Positions 33,881-42,902 are shown, counted from the first letter of the stretch. The stretch is DNA of 45,231 nucleotides from Desulfocapsaceae bacterium (GCA_028697885.1 JAQVER010000022.1:1-45231), one strand, 5' to 3'. Numbers and translations: made by a program. Notes: a model not told the origin generated them from the letters alone.

Positions 33881-34040
33881 TGCGTAACATCCACTCCTTT
33901 GTGTCGGTCCATAGAGCTAAGATTTATGATCGGAGCCTTTAGCCATCAGAGCAAAGCTCATCAACGGTCACAATCTTTGGGTGGACACGGCTTGGCAGGT
34001 CTCGTCAAAAGTGTTGGCTGCATTTGTCGACAGAATTTAA

Positions 34041-34107
34041 CTTATAGTATGTCATTAATCTTTCGTAAATTGCAAATAGTATCGTGAGTTGTTGTGTATA
34101 TGACCAA
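34041..34107 (-). promoter_or_regulatory. Promoter-like module A upstream of the CLC gene
   Basis: About 47 of 61 bases match module B (36012-36082) upstream of porin 1, including TAAATTGCAAATAGT. On the - strand it ends in a -10-like TATAAG (34046-34041) with TTTACG 17 bases before it. Confidence 0.45.
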
Positions 34108-34276
34108 ATGAATGCCGAGCAGAGCAGTGTAATTGCAGGATTCTGTAAAGGGAAGGGGTAGGAGTGTATCTCTGCTCCTTCGGTATTGAGGGTGGGTTCC
34201 TCAGGATCAAAAAAATAACATGACCTGGTCAAGATAAGTATTCAAATGTGTTGAGCAATGATACATGGGGAGGCCG

Positions 34277-34325
34277 TACACAAATTGAGTCCTGTCTGTT
34301 TTGCAGACAGGACTCAATTTGTGTA
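34277..34325 (-). terminator. Perfect 22-bp hairpin after porin 1
   Basis: The two 22-base arms are exactly complementary around the loop TTTTG, beginning 20 bases after the porin stop on the - strand. Its centre CCTGTCTGTTTTGCAGAC recurs at 36364-36385. No T-tract follows, so it is a strong structure but not a canonical intrinsic terminator. Confidence 0.65.
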
Positions 34326-34344
34326 TCAGGAGAAGCAGGGTTGA

Positions 34345-35682
34345 TTAAAATTTATAGAGGACGTCAATCCGATAGATATTGACCTGATCTTCCTTGGCCG
34401 CTGCATAATCTTCAAGACGCTCGTAGTTGAGAAAGGTAAGGTCTGTGGACCAGTTTTTGGTCAGACTGTAGCCAAGCAGCACCCTGTGTCCTTTCTTATT
34501 TGTTTTGGAGAGGCCATCGCCAAAATCAGAATCTGCAAGGTAGCCAAACAGGGAGTCGGCTTCGACCATGGAGTAGGCGTAACCCAGTTTGAAGTCATTG
34601 ATTTTGGCCTCGGCACCAAGAACCCAACCCAGGTCATTATCACCAGGGGTCTGTGTAAAACTACTGCCCGCCTGGCTCTGGCCAATCTGGCCATCGGCGC
34701 CAAAGTTCATCCAGGTCTGACCATACAGTTTGATTTTTGCCGGCCCGGCCGGAAAACTGATATCACCATAGATGTCGCCGATGTTCAGGTCATAGGCATT
34801 GGGATCAATACTGCCAAGCCCAAAATCAGCCGCCGCCGCATCGTCGAATAGTTTATTGTCGTAGGCTTGATAGCCGGTGGCAAGCGTGAACGAGCCTTTT
34901 TCGCTGAACTTGCCCTTGTAGCCGACCTGTCCCATATAGAGCATAGCGGTGTCATCATCCTGCACCAATTTGGCTCCATAGGCGCCGACCGTGGCAAACA
35001 GGCCTTCTTCCTGGCCATAGGCGAGAGTCAGGCCGGCAAGGCGGACATCGCTATCCCAGAGAACCCAGGAGGTTTTGTAGGGATTTTGGTGCTGACCCAA
35101 GATCACGCTGACATCATTCCATTTATGTTTTGCATAAGCATAGTCAAGACGGATGTCGCCGGTTTTAAAAGGCTTGGTGTCACTCCAGGTGTCATTAGTG
35201 CTGGTGGGTTCGTCGCTGCCGGTGGCAAGACCGGCGCCCACCTGCAAGTTTTCGTCTTTATTCTCCCAGACACCGCCCAGGCGAAAACGGGTACGGAATC
35301 GCTCGCGGGTGAGATCTGTTCCCATTCCAGCCTTGTATTGTCTGTCGCGCATCTCGTAACGAACGCGGAGGTCGCCCTTGAGGGTGATCTGGTCGATGAG
35401 TTTATTGTCGGCAACAACAAAGCCTTTTTTCGCTTCAAGGGCATCAATGTGTTCCTGTTGGGCCGTAACCTTGGCCTTCAGATGCTCCATGTCTTCAGCA
35501 GGAGCGGCAGCTTTCTGCTCTTTGAGCATGTCGATTTCCGCCTGTTGAGACAAAACGATTGCGCGCAATTCCTGAAGTTCCCGTAAAATTTCCTCATTGC
35601 TCGGAGTGCCGCCGGCCAAAGCGGCTGCGGGCAGATACAGGAAGCAGCCGAGGGCGGCTGCCGAGGATAATATCTTTTTCAT
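34345..35682 (-). CDS. Porin 1: outer-membrane beta-barrel with N-terminal coiled coil
   Basis: A 445-aa protein with a Sec signal (MKKILSSAAALGCFLYLPAAALA), a coiled coil (about 28-80, heptads with EEILRELQELRAIVLSQQAEIDMLKEQ split over two segments) and a barrel ending in YKF with a C-terminal Phe, the BAM signal. It is like the putative porin family of Desulfobacterota. It is a close paralogue of the protein at 41351-42688 with the same length; large stretches such as GDIYGDISFPAGPAKIKLYG are identical. The start at 35682 has AAAGGAGAAG before it; the frame runs 30 codons higher without support. No PHO box is seen; a CRP/FNR-like site and promoter lie 330 bases upstream. Confidence 0.9.
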   Translation of the reverse strand: MKKILSSAAALGCFLYLPAAALAGGTPSNEEILRELQELRAIVLSQQAEIDMLKEQKAAAPAEDMEHLKAKVTAQQEHIDALEAKKGFVVADNKLIDQITLKGDLRVRYEMRDRQYKAGMGTDLTRERFRTRFRLGGVWENKDENLQVGAGLATGSDEPTSTNDTWSDTKPFKTGDIRLDYAYAKHKWNDVSVILGQHQNPYKTSWVLWDSDVRLAGLTLAYGQEEGLFATVGAYGAKLVQDDDTAMLYMGQVGYKGKFSEKGSFTLATGYQAYDNKLFDDAAAADFGLGSIDPNAYDLNIGDIYGDISFPAGPAKIKLYGQTWMNFGADGQIGQSQAGSSFTQTPGDNDLGWVLGAEAKINDFKLGYAYSMVEADSLFGYLADSDFGDGLSKTNKKGHRVLLGYSLTKNWSTDLTFLNYERLEDYAAAKEDQVNIYRIDVLYKF

Positions 35683-35873
35683 GTTTTCTTCTCCTTTCTC
35701 CAAAAGATTTAGTTTTTTCTTCAAACTCACTCTTAGATCACTAACCACCTGCTCCCATTGGGCTCTTTTCAAGGGTTAATTACACCTTCATTTTTATGGC
35801 TCTATATAAAAATTGGCCTCATCCTTATATGCTAACTACGTTTATAAAATCGAATTGATAAATCAAAAGAGAT

Positions 35874-35973
35874 CATCTCTTGACCATTGCAGGATTGCAG
35901 GTATACCCTTCAGCCGCGTGGCGAAATTGTTACGGCACGGGGCAATCATGAGCAAAAGCATTGGTCAAGATGA
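35874..35973. repeat. Inverted repeat in the porin 1 leader
   Basis: CATCTCTTGACCATTGC (35874-35890) and GCATTGGTCAAGATG (35958-35972) pair along about 14 bases with one bulge, enclosing about 67 bases. If transcription starts at module B it lies in the 5' untranslated leader of porin 1. Confidence 0.4.
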
Positions 35974-36011
35974 GGTGGCCTTATAGCTTTCACTGTCCTG
36001 CCTGTGGATCA

Positions 36012-36082
36012 ATTTATTTTAGTATGTAATCAAAGCTACTAAATTGCAAATAGTTTCACGATGTGTTGTGTACATGATCACA
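36012..36082 (-). promoter_or_regulatory. Promoter module B with CRP/FNR-like site upstream of porin 1
   Basis: TGTGTACATGATCACA (36067-36082) fits TGTGA-N6-TCACA with one mismatch. Towards the porin the conserved CTATTTGCAATTTA block and a -10-like TAAAAT (36021-36016) follow. The layout suggests an activator-dependent promoter with a leader of about 330 bases. Confidence 0.45.
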
Positions 36083-36447
36083 TAGGCCATCGTCGAGTAT
36101 GGTCTCTGCAGTGTACCCTACAGATGAGTGGCGGAAATTTACTTTATCTCCATTCATATCAATGAGGTAACTTGTTCCTGGTAATTATTTCAGGAAAATC
36201 CTTCAGGGTGCATCTGGAAAAGGAGAAAGGAGGCTGGTTATGATTCGTGACGGAGTTAGGAGGGAGATGGTTTATACCGGACGCAGGTTACAGGAGGGAT
36301 GGTAAGAGGGTGAGAATATTTTGCGGCCGGGCTAATAGAGAGAACCATAAAATGGGACAACCCTGTCTGTTTTGCAGACCAGCTGTCTCTCGGGTGCATT
36401 GGGAGAAGAGGTGTTGGTTATATTTCATACGGATTCAGGATTTTTGC

Positions 36448-38618
36448 TCATGCGGTCGCCGGCGTCATATCAATAAAACCACCCATCTTCTTCGTATTAT
36501 TTCTAATCATAAAAGAATCGATGTTGGGCTCAGGATCTTCCAAAGCCACTGATTCTTCCTTACACATCTTAAAGTCAGCAACCATAGTCTTCAGTTGTCC
36601 GGCCAGGGTCAACATCTCAGTGGCGCTTTGTTGAACCTGGTCACTCTCAGTTTTGATTCCGGAAACCGTCTCGCTGATGGTGGCAATGTCACCGGCAATA
36701 TCAGCCGACACAAGTGCTGTCTGCATGACCTGCTCATTGCTGTCAGTGACCCCTGTGCTTACGCGAGCAATGTTGAGAGCCACGTCGCGAGTCACCACTG
36801 ATTGTTCTTCGATGGCCGCAGCCATCTGGGGAACGATTTCATTGACGGTCTTGATCACTCCGGTAATCCGGTCAATATCGACTATAGCCATATTGGTTGA
36901 AGACTGGATACCATCAATCCGACCACGAATGTCCTTGGTAGCGGCTGAGGTCTGACGCGACAGTTCTTTGATCTCACTGGCCACCACCGCAAAACCCCTA
37001 CCGGCCTCTCCGGCACGGGCAGCCTCAATAGTGGCATTCAGGGCCAACAGATTCGTCTGCTCGGAAATAGTCGTTATCGTTTCGGTAACTTTTCCGATCT
37101 GTTGAGCAGCTAGACCGAGTTGTTTCATCATGGCGGTAACACCATCCGCCTGCCGTGCAGCCTCATCGCTGATGACACACACCTGCTCCGCGTTACCGGC
37201 AATCTCCAGTATGGTGGCACTCATCTGTTCAGTGGCCGTAGCCACCGTGGTGAGATTGCTTGTTGCCTGCTCCATGCCAGCGGCCACAGAGTTGGAATTG
37301 ACACTGGACTCTTCCGCTGCCGCAGCCACGCTTATCGTCCGGCCGGATATATTGGAGACATTTACTTTCATCTCATCAGAAATATGTGCCAAATCAGAGG
37401 ATGCGGCAGTCAGTGTGCCAATGCCATTATTGATATTGCCAATGATGGCACACATGCTGCCAGTAAGGGCTTCAGCAGCTTGTGAAAGGTGGCCGATTTC
37501 ATCGCGACGCAGACAATCTTTCTCATGCACCTCAAATGAAAAATCACCCTGAGCCATCATTTGGAGATGGGCAGCGACTCTGCGCAAGGGCCTGGCAATG
37601 CTGTGACTGCTGAGGAGACCAAAGACGACAGACAAAACCATTCCCGAGACAACGGCAATCAGGGTCAGCAGTTTAAACAAGGTTATTTGCACATCCGCCT
37701 GTTGAGAGACGTTTACTGCAACCTCCCGGTTGAGAGAAACAATCTTCTCCAGCAAGGAAAGTGTAATCTCCTGGCGTTCCCTTGAGACATTCAGCAGCTC
37801 TTTCCCCTCATTGACCAGGGCAATAGAATCCTTGGCGACATACAACATGGTCTTGAGGTACATGAAGATATTTTCCTGCATAAGATGAATCAGATCTTTT
37901 TGATACAGTACGATAGCCTCTTCGCGCTTGCCTTCCTTCATCAGATCTTTGATCGTATGGACAAGCTCATGGAAGCGGACATGATGCGCCTTGATTCGAC
38001 CCAAGGCTGTGAGCAGATCAGGATTTTTTGTGGTAAAAGTAGGCATCCATTGTCCGAGATTACAGGCGGCGGGATCTTCACCTCCTCGAATGAAGAGGAA
38101 TTGAGAAGAAGTATTTCCGCAAGACGCTGCGCCAACACATAATGGTCTTTAATGAACTGTTCGAACAGGCGGCCGAGCGACTCGGGATCAGCGATACCGA
38201 TTTCGTCAATACGGTGATTCAGGTCAAGATATTGCTCATTGGCCTGATGCCAGGCCGTCCACGTCGGGGAAAACTGTTTCCAGAGACGGGCCTCTTCCTC
38301 GCTGTGCGGTAGAGCTGCATAAACGTTCCAGGCGGACCGGGCACGGGAACGGGCCTCATTTATCTTGGCATATTGATGCATGCGGGTATTTTCATCAAGG
38401 CCGGCAATACTGAGGGTGAGCAGATTGCCACGAATGTTTTCCGCTTCCCGTGCAATAACCAGGAGATTTTCCACACCTGGCAAACGGATACTGCCGATTT
38501 CATGGATGGCTTTTTCACCGACCGAGACTCCATAATAACCAAAGGCGCCGCTGACCAGGCCAATTACGGCAATTCCCAGAAACGACAGAATCAACTTTTT
38601 ACGAATACCGATCTGCAT
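36448..38618 (-). pseudogene. Methyl-accepting chemotaxis protein gene broken by a -1 frameshift
   Basis: The N-terminal part reads in one frame from MQIGIRKKLILSF (GAGGGAATAG before 38618) through TM1 and a four-helix-bundle sensor region to about 38088. The C-terminal part reads in another frame from [16 protein letters not shown] through a CZB-like segment (Cys, two HH/H sites), TM2, HAMP ([13 protein letters not shown]) and the full methyl-accepting hairpin with [21 protein letters not shown]. Adding one base at 38081-38087 (GAGGAGGTG to GAGGAGGGTG) joins them as SFEEGEDPAAC and makes 723 codons plus stop. Either one G was lost (pseudogene or sequencing error) or a programmed -1 shift occurs. 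It is third in the Cys-rich protein and EAL-CBS-GGDEF operon. Confidence 0.88.
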
Positions 38619-38722
38619 ATCTATTCCCTCACCAAAAAAACTCTGGGTATTCTCCCAGCTTCCGGCAACTGTCAAAACAAGTCATGTTCAATATTAACAA
38701 TTCAGCAGAGATCCATTATCTA

Positions 38723-40570
38723 TTAAGCAGCAAGAGATGGTAACTCTGCTTGCGCTGTCATTCTTCTGTTGCTGACAATGGCTGATCCATGTAGCTGCTT
38801 GGCAGCTCGTTTCACTCCCGTGGCAAGATAGGCCAATTCTGCGTAGGAATTCACCGCACACTCTTCTGTGCTGACGATCCCAATCGATAATGAGAGGAGA
38901 GAAAAACAACGCACCTTACCCTGCCGGTCCATGGCTTGGTAACAGCCATTCTCAAATTCCTTTTCACCATGAAAATTTGGCAACAGGTGTTGCAGCCTGT
39001 TAATGATCTGTTCACAGAGCGATAAGGAGGCGTGCGGCCGGCTGATGATTATAAAGTCATCGCCTCCGATATGGCCGACAAAGCGGAATTGATCGTTATG
39101 GCCGTCCGGTTGCACCACATCCACAATGAGCTGGGCAATTCCTTTGATGGCCATGTCACCTTTTTCAAAGCCGTAGTAGTCGTTGTAGGGCTTGAAATCA
39201 TCGATGTCGATATAACAAACATCAAAGGTCACCCTTTGTTCGATGAGACGGGCCACGGTGCGTTGGATAAACTCATTGCCGGGCAGACCGGTAAGTGGAC
39301 TGGCCCCTTTGGCCAACTGGATGCTTTTTTGGGTAATGGCATCGAGCAAGGCCGCAATGGCAACTGTACCTATATATTTGCCATGTTTACTCACACAGAG
39401 ATCATCATACAAAGAGACTCCGCGTCGTCCCTGAATCAGCCGAACGACCTCTTCCACCGGGGTCGAGGCCTCCACCAGCAGAAAATCTGGTTCCTGTACG
39501 TCCTTGATCATCCGGTGCTGGCAGAGGGCATAGCCAAAGCCGTGCGGTCCGATCAAATGTTGTTCCAGAAATCGCATGCGGGGCAACATGCCCATCACCC
39601 GCTCTTCTGCGACCACAGCTATTCCCTGCAGATTGGTGTTGTCATGAAAACGCTTGAATGCCGCCATCACCGAGTCGGTAGGGGCCAGGGGCTCCACATA
39701 GCGGCAGATACTGCCGATCACGCAGGAGGAAACTACTGAATCGGTGCACTCATAAACATCACTCTGCTGACCAGGGATATCGACACTGGCATCCGATAAC
39801 CCTGGTCCTGGACGCTCAAGATAATAGCCCTGGAACAGTTCAATACCGAAACGCGAAACAATCTCCATCTCTTCCGGGCGCTCAATTCCCTCGGCAATAA
39901 CCATGATACCAAGCTTATGGCAGACTGTGGCCATGGCATCCACCAGATTATATTTAAAGGGAAAACGATCGAGCTCATCGATGAAATGGCGGTCAATCTT
40001 GACATAGTCAGGTTGAACAATGGAGAGCATCTTCAGTCCGCCGTAGCCAACGCCGAAATCGTCAATGGCAATTTTGTAGCCACGTTTGCGGTAATGATCA
40101 ATGGACCGTTGGAACAGGTCATAGTTCTTGATGGCCTCTTGCTCGGTGATCTCCAGGACAATCCTGTCTTTGGGGATACCGCAGTCCTCGGCCAGACGAT
40201 CGGTAACCCCTCCCCGGTGGTCTGAGTGGATGAGAGTGCCGGGGCAGATGTTTACATAAAGATAGGCGTTTTTTTGTATGAATCCCAATTCTGCCGCCCG
40301 GCAAAAGGCATTTTCACGGCATTGCATGTCCAGGCTGGCAATAATACCTTCGGCTTGGGCCTTGGCAAACAGTTTGGAGATATCAAAATGGGGAGCAACT
40401 CCTTCCCGAACTCTGGTCAGGGCCTCATAACCGTATATCGCACCGTTTTGCCGGGAAAATATCGGTTGAAACCAGGAGGTAAGGTTATTGGTGTCGAGCA
40501 GATGGAACAGCAACTCCCGCGACACCGTTGTCTGCACATTTTTTTCAAGAATAGATGATTTTAAGAACAT
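38723..40570 (-). CDS. EAL-CBS-GGDEF c-di-GMP signalling protein
   Basis: A 615-aa soluble protein: EAL domain (about 25-265), CBS pair (about 290-425), GGDEF domain (about 430-595). The EAL domain keeps YEALTRV, VNICPGTL, EITE, DDFGVGYGG, VKID, AEGIE and FQGYY, so it is probably an active c-di-GMP phosphodiesterase. The GGDEF site is HIGGDDF, a conservative change; cyclase activity is uncertain and GTP or regulatory binding is possible. The start at 40570 is chosen because AAGAGG lies 9 bases before it; an ATG at 40612 has no ribosome site. It sits between a Cys-rich mini-protein gene and a chemoreceptor gene. Confidence 0.9.
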   Translation of the reverse strand: MFLKSSILEKNVQTTVSRELLFHLLDTNNLTSWFQPIFSRQNGAIYGYEALTRVREGVAPHFDISKLFAKAQAEGIIASLDMQCRENAFCRAAELGFIQKNAYLYVNICPGTLIHSDHRGGVTDRLAEDCGIPKDRIVLEITEQEAIKNYDLFQRSIDHYRKRGYKIAIDDFGVGYGGLKMLSIVQPDYVKIDRHFIDELDRFPFKYNLVDAMATVCHKLGIMVIAEGIERPEEMEIVSRFGIELFQGYYLERPGPGLSDASVDIPGQQSDVYECTDSVVSSCVIGSICRYVEPLAPTDSVMAAFKRFHDNTNLQGIAVVAEERVMGMLPRMRFLEQHLIGPHGFGYALCQHRMIKDVQEPDFLLVEASTPVEEVVRLIQGRRGVSLYDDLCVSKHGKYIGTVAIAALLDAITQKSIQLAKGASPLTGLPGNEFIQRTVARLIEQRVTFDVCYIDIDDFKPYNDYYGFEKGDMAIKGIAQLIVDVVQPDGHNDQFRFVGHIGGDDFIIISRPHASLSLCEQIINRLQHLLPNFHGEKEFENGCYQAMDRQGKVRCFSLLSLSIGIVSTEECAVNSYAELAYLATGVKRAAKQLHGSAIVSNRRMTAQAELPSLAA

Positions 40571-40658
40571 CGTTTTATACCTCTTGCAATATTCAAGATT
40601 ACTCGGAAGCATAGGGGAGAGAGATCGAACACCAGAGAATACAAGTGTATCCGTCCTG

Positions 40659-40886
40659 CTAACGATACTGAGCCAGAGCTATCATTTCCAACTCCGGGCT
40701 GAAACATTCATCATGCACAGGCGGAAGAGGTTGAACAAATGCAGGACATTGCTGCTCTCGGCTGGCCTTGCAGTACTTTTCCAGCTCCTGCACGCTTGGG
40801 ATATAAGGTGCTCCCTTGAACGAACAACTGGCTACAGACCAGGTATTGTTGGCAGGGGTATAACAAGAGAGATATTGACAGTGCAT
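40659..40886 (-). CDS. Small Cys-rich protein (75 aa), conserved-looking, function unknown
   Basis: A 75-aa protein with Cys at 3, 8, 21, 39, 47 and 61 and the pattern C-x4-C...C...PYIPSVQELEKYC-x7-CP, which from memory resembles small proteins found next to signalling genes in Desulfobacterota and Geobacter relatives. GGAGGAAGAGT just before the ATG is one of the best ribosome sites in the window, strong evidence that it is real. It may bind zinc or an iron-sulphur cluster. It lies about 90 bases before the EAL-CBS-GGDEF gene and is probably in the same transcript. Confidence 0.75.
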   Translation of the reverse strand: MHCQYLSCYTPANNTWSVASCSFKGAPYIPSVQELEKYCKASREQQCPAFVQPLPPVHDECFSPELEMIALAQYR

Positions 40887-41350
40887 ACTCTTCCTCCACG
40901 AGTCGAATTTTAAAAGCCGTTACGAAAGAACCATTCCCTTTTGCAGGCCATGGATGGTCAAGTGTTTGCCGTGCTCTACGGATGGATGGGCAAGGGTAGT
41001 ACGACGATCTGACCACTTCATTACAGCTCTTTCTGTTGTTACGTTGCTCCAATCTTTACAGTTGCTTTGGGCAACTGTGTGGTTGCACGTTTATGAAAAA
41101 GAAATGTAGCAGCTCTCTATTAGGGTGAGATTAGAAAGGGGTTATTTTTCAATATAGGGAGAGAAGGGAGTTGAGATCTGAATAAAAGAAAAGCAGTGCG
41201 GTCTTTTTGATCTTGGTGTGATAACGCCTGGATTTTTTGGAAGGAAAATAATCAGGAGAGAAGGTGCGGAGTTAAGGTTCTGTGAGAGAGGGTGAGGTGA
41301 GACTTGAACTCACCTCACCCTGCTCGATATATCAGGAGAAGTTGTGCCGA
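40887..41350. other. Intergenic region between mini-protein gene and porin 2
   Basis: No gene is seen. It contains a half-copy of the GCCGTTA repeat (about 40914-40925), a perfect 8-bp hairpin ACAGTTGC/GCAACTGT (41058-41078), and the terminator-like hairpin of porin 2 at 41290-41320. A c-di-GMP riboswitch was looked for and not supported. Confidence 0.5.
41290..41320 (-). terminator. Perfect 12-bp hairpin after porin 2
   Basis: GGGTGAGGTGAG and CTCACCTCACCC pair around 7 bases, 30 bases after the porin 2 stop on the - strand. There is no T-tract. It is unrelated in sequence to the hairpin after porin 1. Confidence 0.6.
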
Positions 41351-42688
41351 TTAAAATTTATAACTGACGTCAACCTGATAGATGCTGACCTGATCTTCTT
41401 TGGCCGATGCGTAGTCTTCAAGGCGCTTGAAGTTGAGATAGGTAAAATCAGTGGACCAGTTTTTACTCAGGCTGTAGCCCAGCTGGACTCTGTGTCCTTT
41501 CTTATTTGTTTTGGAGAGGCCATCGCCAAAATCAGAATCTGAGAGGTAGCCAAAAAGGGAGTCGGCTTCGACCATGGAGTAGGCATAGCCCACTTTGAAG
41601 TCATTAATCTTGGCCTCTGCTCCAAGAACCCAACCCAGATCATTGTCTCCAGGGGTCTGCGTGAAGCTGTGGCCGGCCTGGCTCTGGCCAATCTGACCAT
41701 CGGCGCCAAAGTTCATCCAGGTCTGACCATAGAGTTTAATTTTTGCCGGTCCGGCCGGAAAGCTTATATCGCCATAGATGTCGCCGATACTCAACTCGTA
41801 GACATTGGGGTCCACACTATCAAGCTTAAAGTCGGCAACCGCAGCATCGTTGAACAGTTCATCCCCGTACTTTTGATAGCCGGTGGCAACCGTGAACTTA
41901 CCTTTCTTGCTGAACGTGCCCTTGTAGCCGACCTGTCCCATATAGAGCATGGCAGTGTCATCATCCTGCACCAGTTTGGCACCATAGGCGCCGCCCGTGG
42001 CAAAAACGCCTTCTTTCTGGCCATAGGCCAGGGTCAACCCGGCAAGACGGACATCGCCATCCCAGAAAACCCAGGAGGATTTATAGGGATTTTGGTGCTG
42101 ACCCAGGGTCATGCTGAAATCATTCCAGGTATGTTTCGCATAGGCATAATCAAGATTGATATTGCCGGTTTCAAAGGGTTTATTCTCACTCCAGGTATCA
42201 TTGGTGCTGGTTGGATCATCACCACCGGTGGCAAGACCTGCACCCACCTGCCAGTTTTCTTCCTTATTCTCCCAGACACCTCCCAGGCGAAAACGGGTAC
42301 GGAAGCGCTCGCGGGTAATATCAGTTCCCTTGCCATCCTTGTATTCCTTGTCGCGCATCTCATAGCGGACACGCATATCACCCTTGAGGGTAATCTGGTC
42401 GATGAGCTTATTGTCGGCCATGACAAAGCCTTTTTTCGCCTCGATCGCATCAATATGCTCCTGTTGGGCAGTAACCTTGGTCTTCAGATATTCCATGTCT
42501 TCGGCAGGAACGGCAGTTTTCTGCTCTTTGAGCATATCTATTTCCGCCTGCTGGGATGAAACGATTTCCCGCAAGTCATGAAGTTCCCGTAAAATTTCAT
42601 CAGTGGTTTGGCTTCCGCCGGCCAGAGCGGCGGCGGGTAGGTAGAGGCAGAGGCCGAGGGCAGCTGCCGTTGAAAATACTTTTTTCAT
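41351..42688 (-). CDS. Porin 2: paralogue of porin 1, likely phosphate-starvation controlled
   Basis: A 445-aa outer-membrane protein with signal peptide (MKKVFSTAAALGLCLYLPAAALA), coiled coil (about 28-80) and barrel ending in YKF. It has the same length as porin 1 and long identical stretches, so a recent duplication or gene conversion is inferred. The start at 42688 follows AAAGGAGAAAT. Its upstream region carries a five-unit array of 11-bp repeats with a -10-like TATTCT 10 bases on, so PhoB control and phosphate or polyphosphate passage are inferred. Divergent from pstS. The ligand is not provable from sequence. Confidence 0.9.
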   Translation of the reverse strand: MKKVFSTAAALGLCLYLPAAALAGGSQTTDEILRELHDLREIVSSQQAEIDMLKEQKTAVPAEDMEYLKTKVTAQQEHIDAIEAKKGFVMADNKLIDQITLKGDMRVRYEMRDKEYKDGKGTDITRERFRTRFRLGGVWENKEENWQVGAGLATGGDDPTSTNDTWSENKPFETGNINLDYAYAKHTWNDFSMTLGQHQNPYKSSWVFWDGDVRLAGLTLAYGQKEGVFATGGAYGAKLVQDDDTAMLYMGQVGYKGTFSKKGKFTVATGYQKYGDELFNDAAVADFKLDSVDPNVYELSIGDIYGDISFPAGPAKIKLYGQTWMNFGADGQIGQSQAGHSFTQTPGDNDLGWVLGAEAKINDFKVGYAYSMVEADSLFGYLSDSDFGDGLSKTNKKGHRVQLGYSLSKNWSTDFTYLNFKRLEDYASAKEDQVSIYQVDVSYKF

Positions 42689-42896
42689 GTTTATTTCTCC
42701 TTTCTCCATAAATATTGAGGTGCCGTTACTAAATAACCAGAACCTTGTGCCGTTTTTGCCATCCCGATGACGGCATTACTGTTTAAAACCGTATTGCAAT
42801 TTTGTTCTCTAATGTTCATCACTTACCATTGGCCCCCGTCGGGCGTTGATTTACTCATCGATCCACATTCATTTTCGGACTCTGAATGATGCGGTG

Positions 42897-42902
42897 AGAA
42901 TA
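42897..42902 (-). promoter_or_regulatory. -10 element of porin 2
   Basis: TATTCT on the - strand lies exactly 10 bases after the last unit of the repeat array at 42913-42967, the spacing seen at PhoB-activated promoters, where the box replaces the -35. Confidence 0.5.

Larger units (their letters stand above)
33881..34344. other. Intergenic region between CLC and porin 1
   Basis: No gene is seen. It contains promoter module A (34041-34107) for the CLC gene and the perfect hairpin at 34277-34325 after porin 1. Confidence 0.55.
35683..36447. other. Long leader and intergenic region upstream of porin 1
   Basis: No credible gene is seen; the 101-codon + strand frame at 36247 has no family features. 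It holds a long inverted repeat at 35874-35973, promoter module B at 36012-36082, and the repeated CCTGTCTGTTTTGCAGAC motif at 36364-36385 after the chemoreceptor gene. Confidence 0.5.

Noticed and set aside
36247..36552. 101-codon + strand frame between porin 1 and the chemoreceptor gene
   Set aside because: No family features, odd composition, and it overlaps the chemoreceptor 3' end.
40887..41110. Possible c-di-GMP-I (GEMM) riboswitch before the Cys-rich protein and EAL-CBS-GGDEF genes
   Set aside because: A GGCAAAC and a GCAAAAGG are present on the - strand, but the conserved GCAAAGCC core and the tetraloop-receptor arrangement are not.
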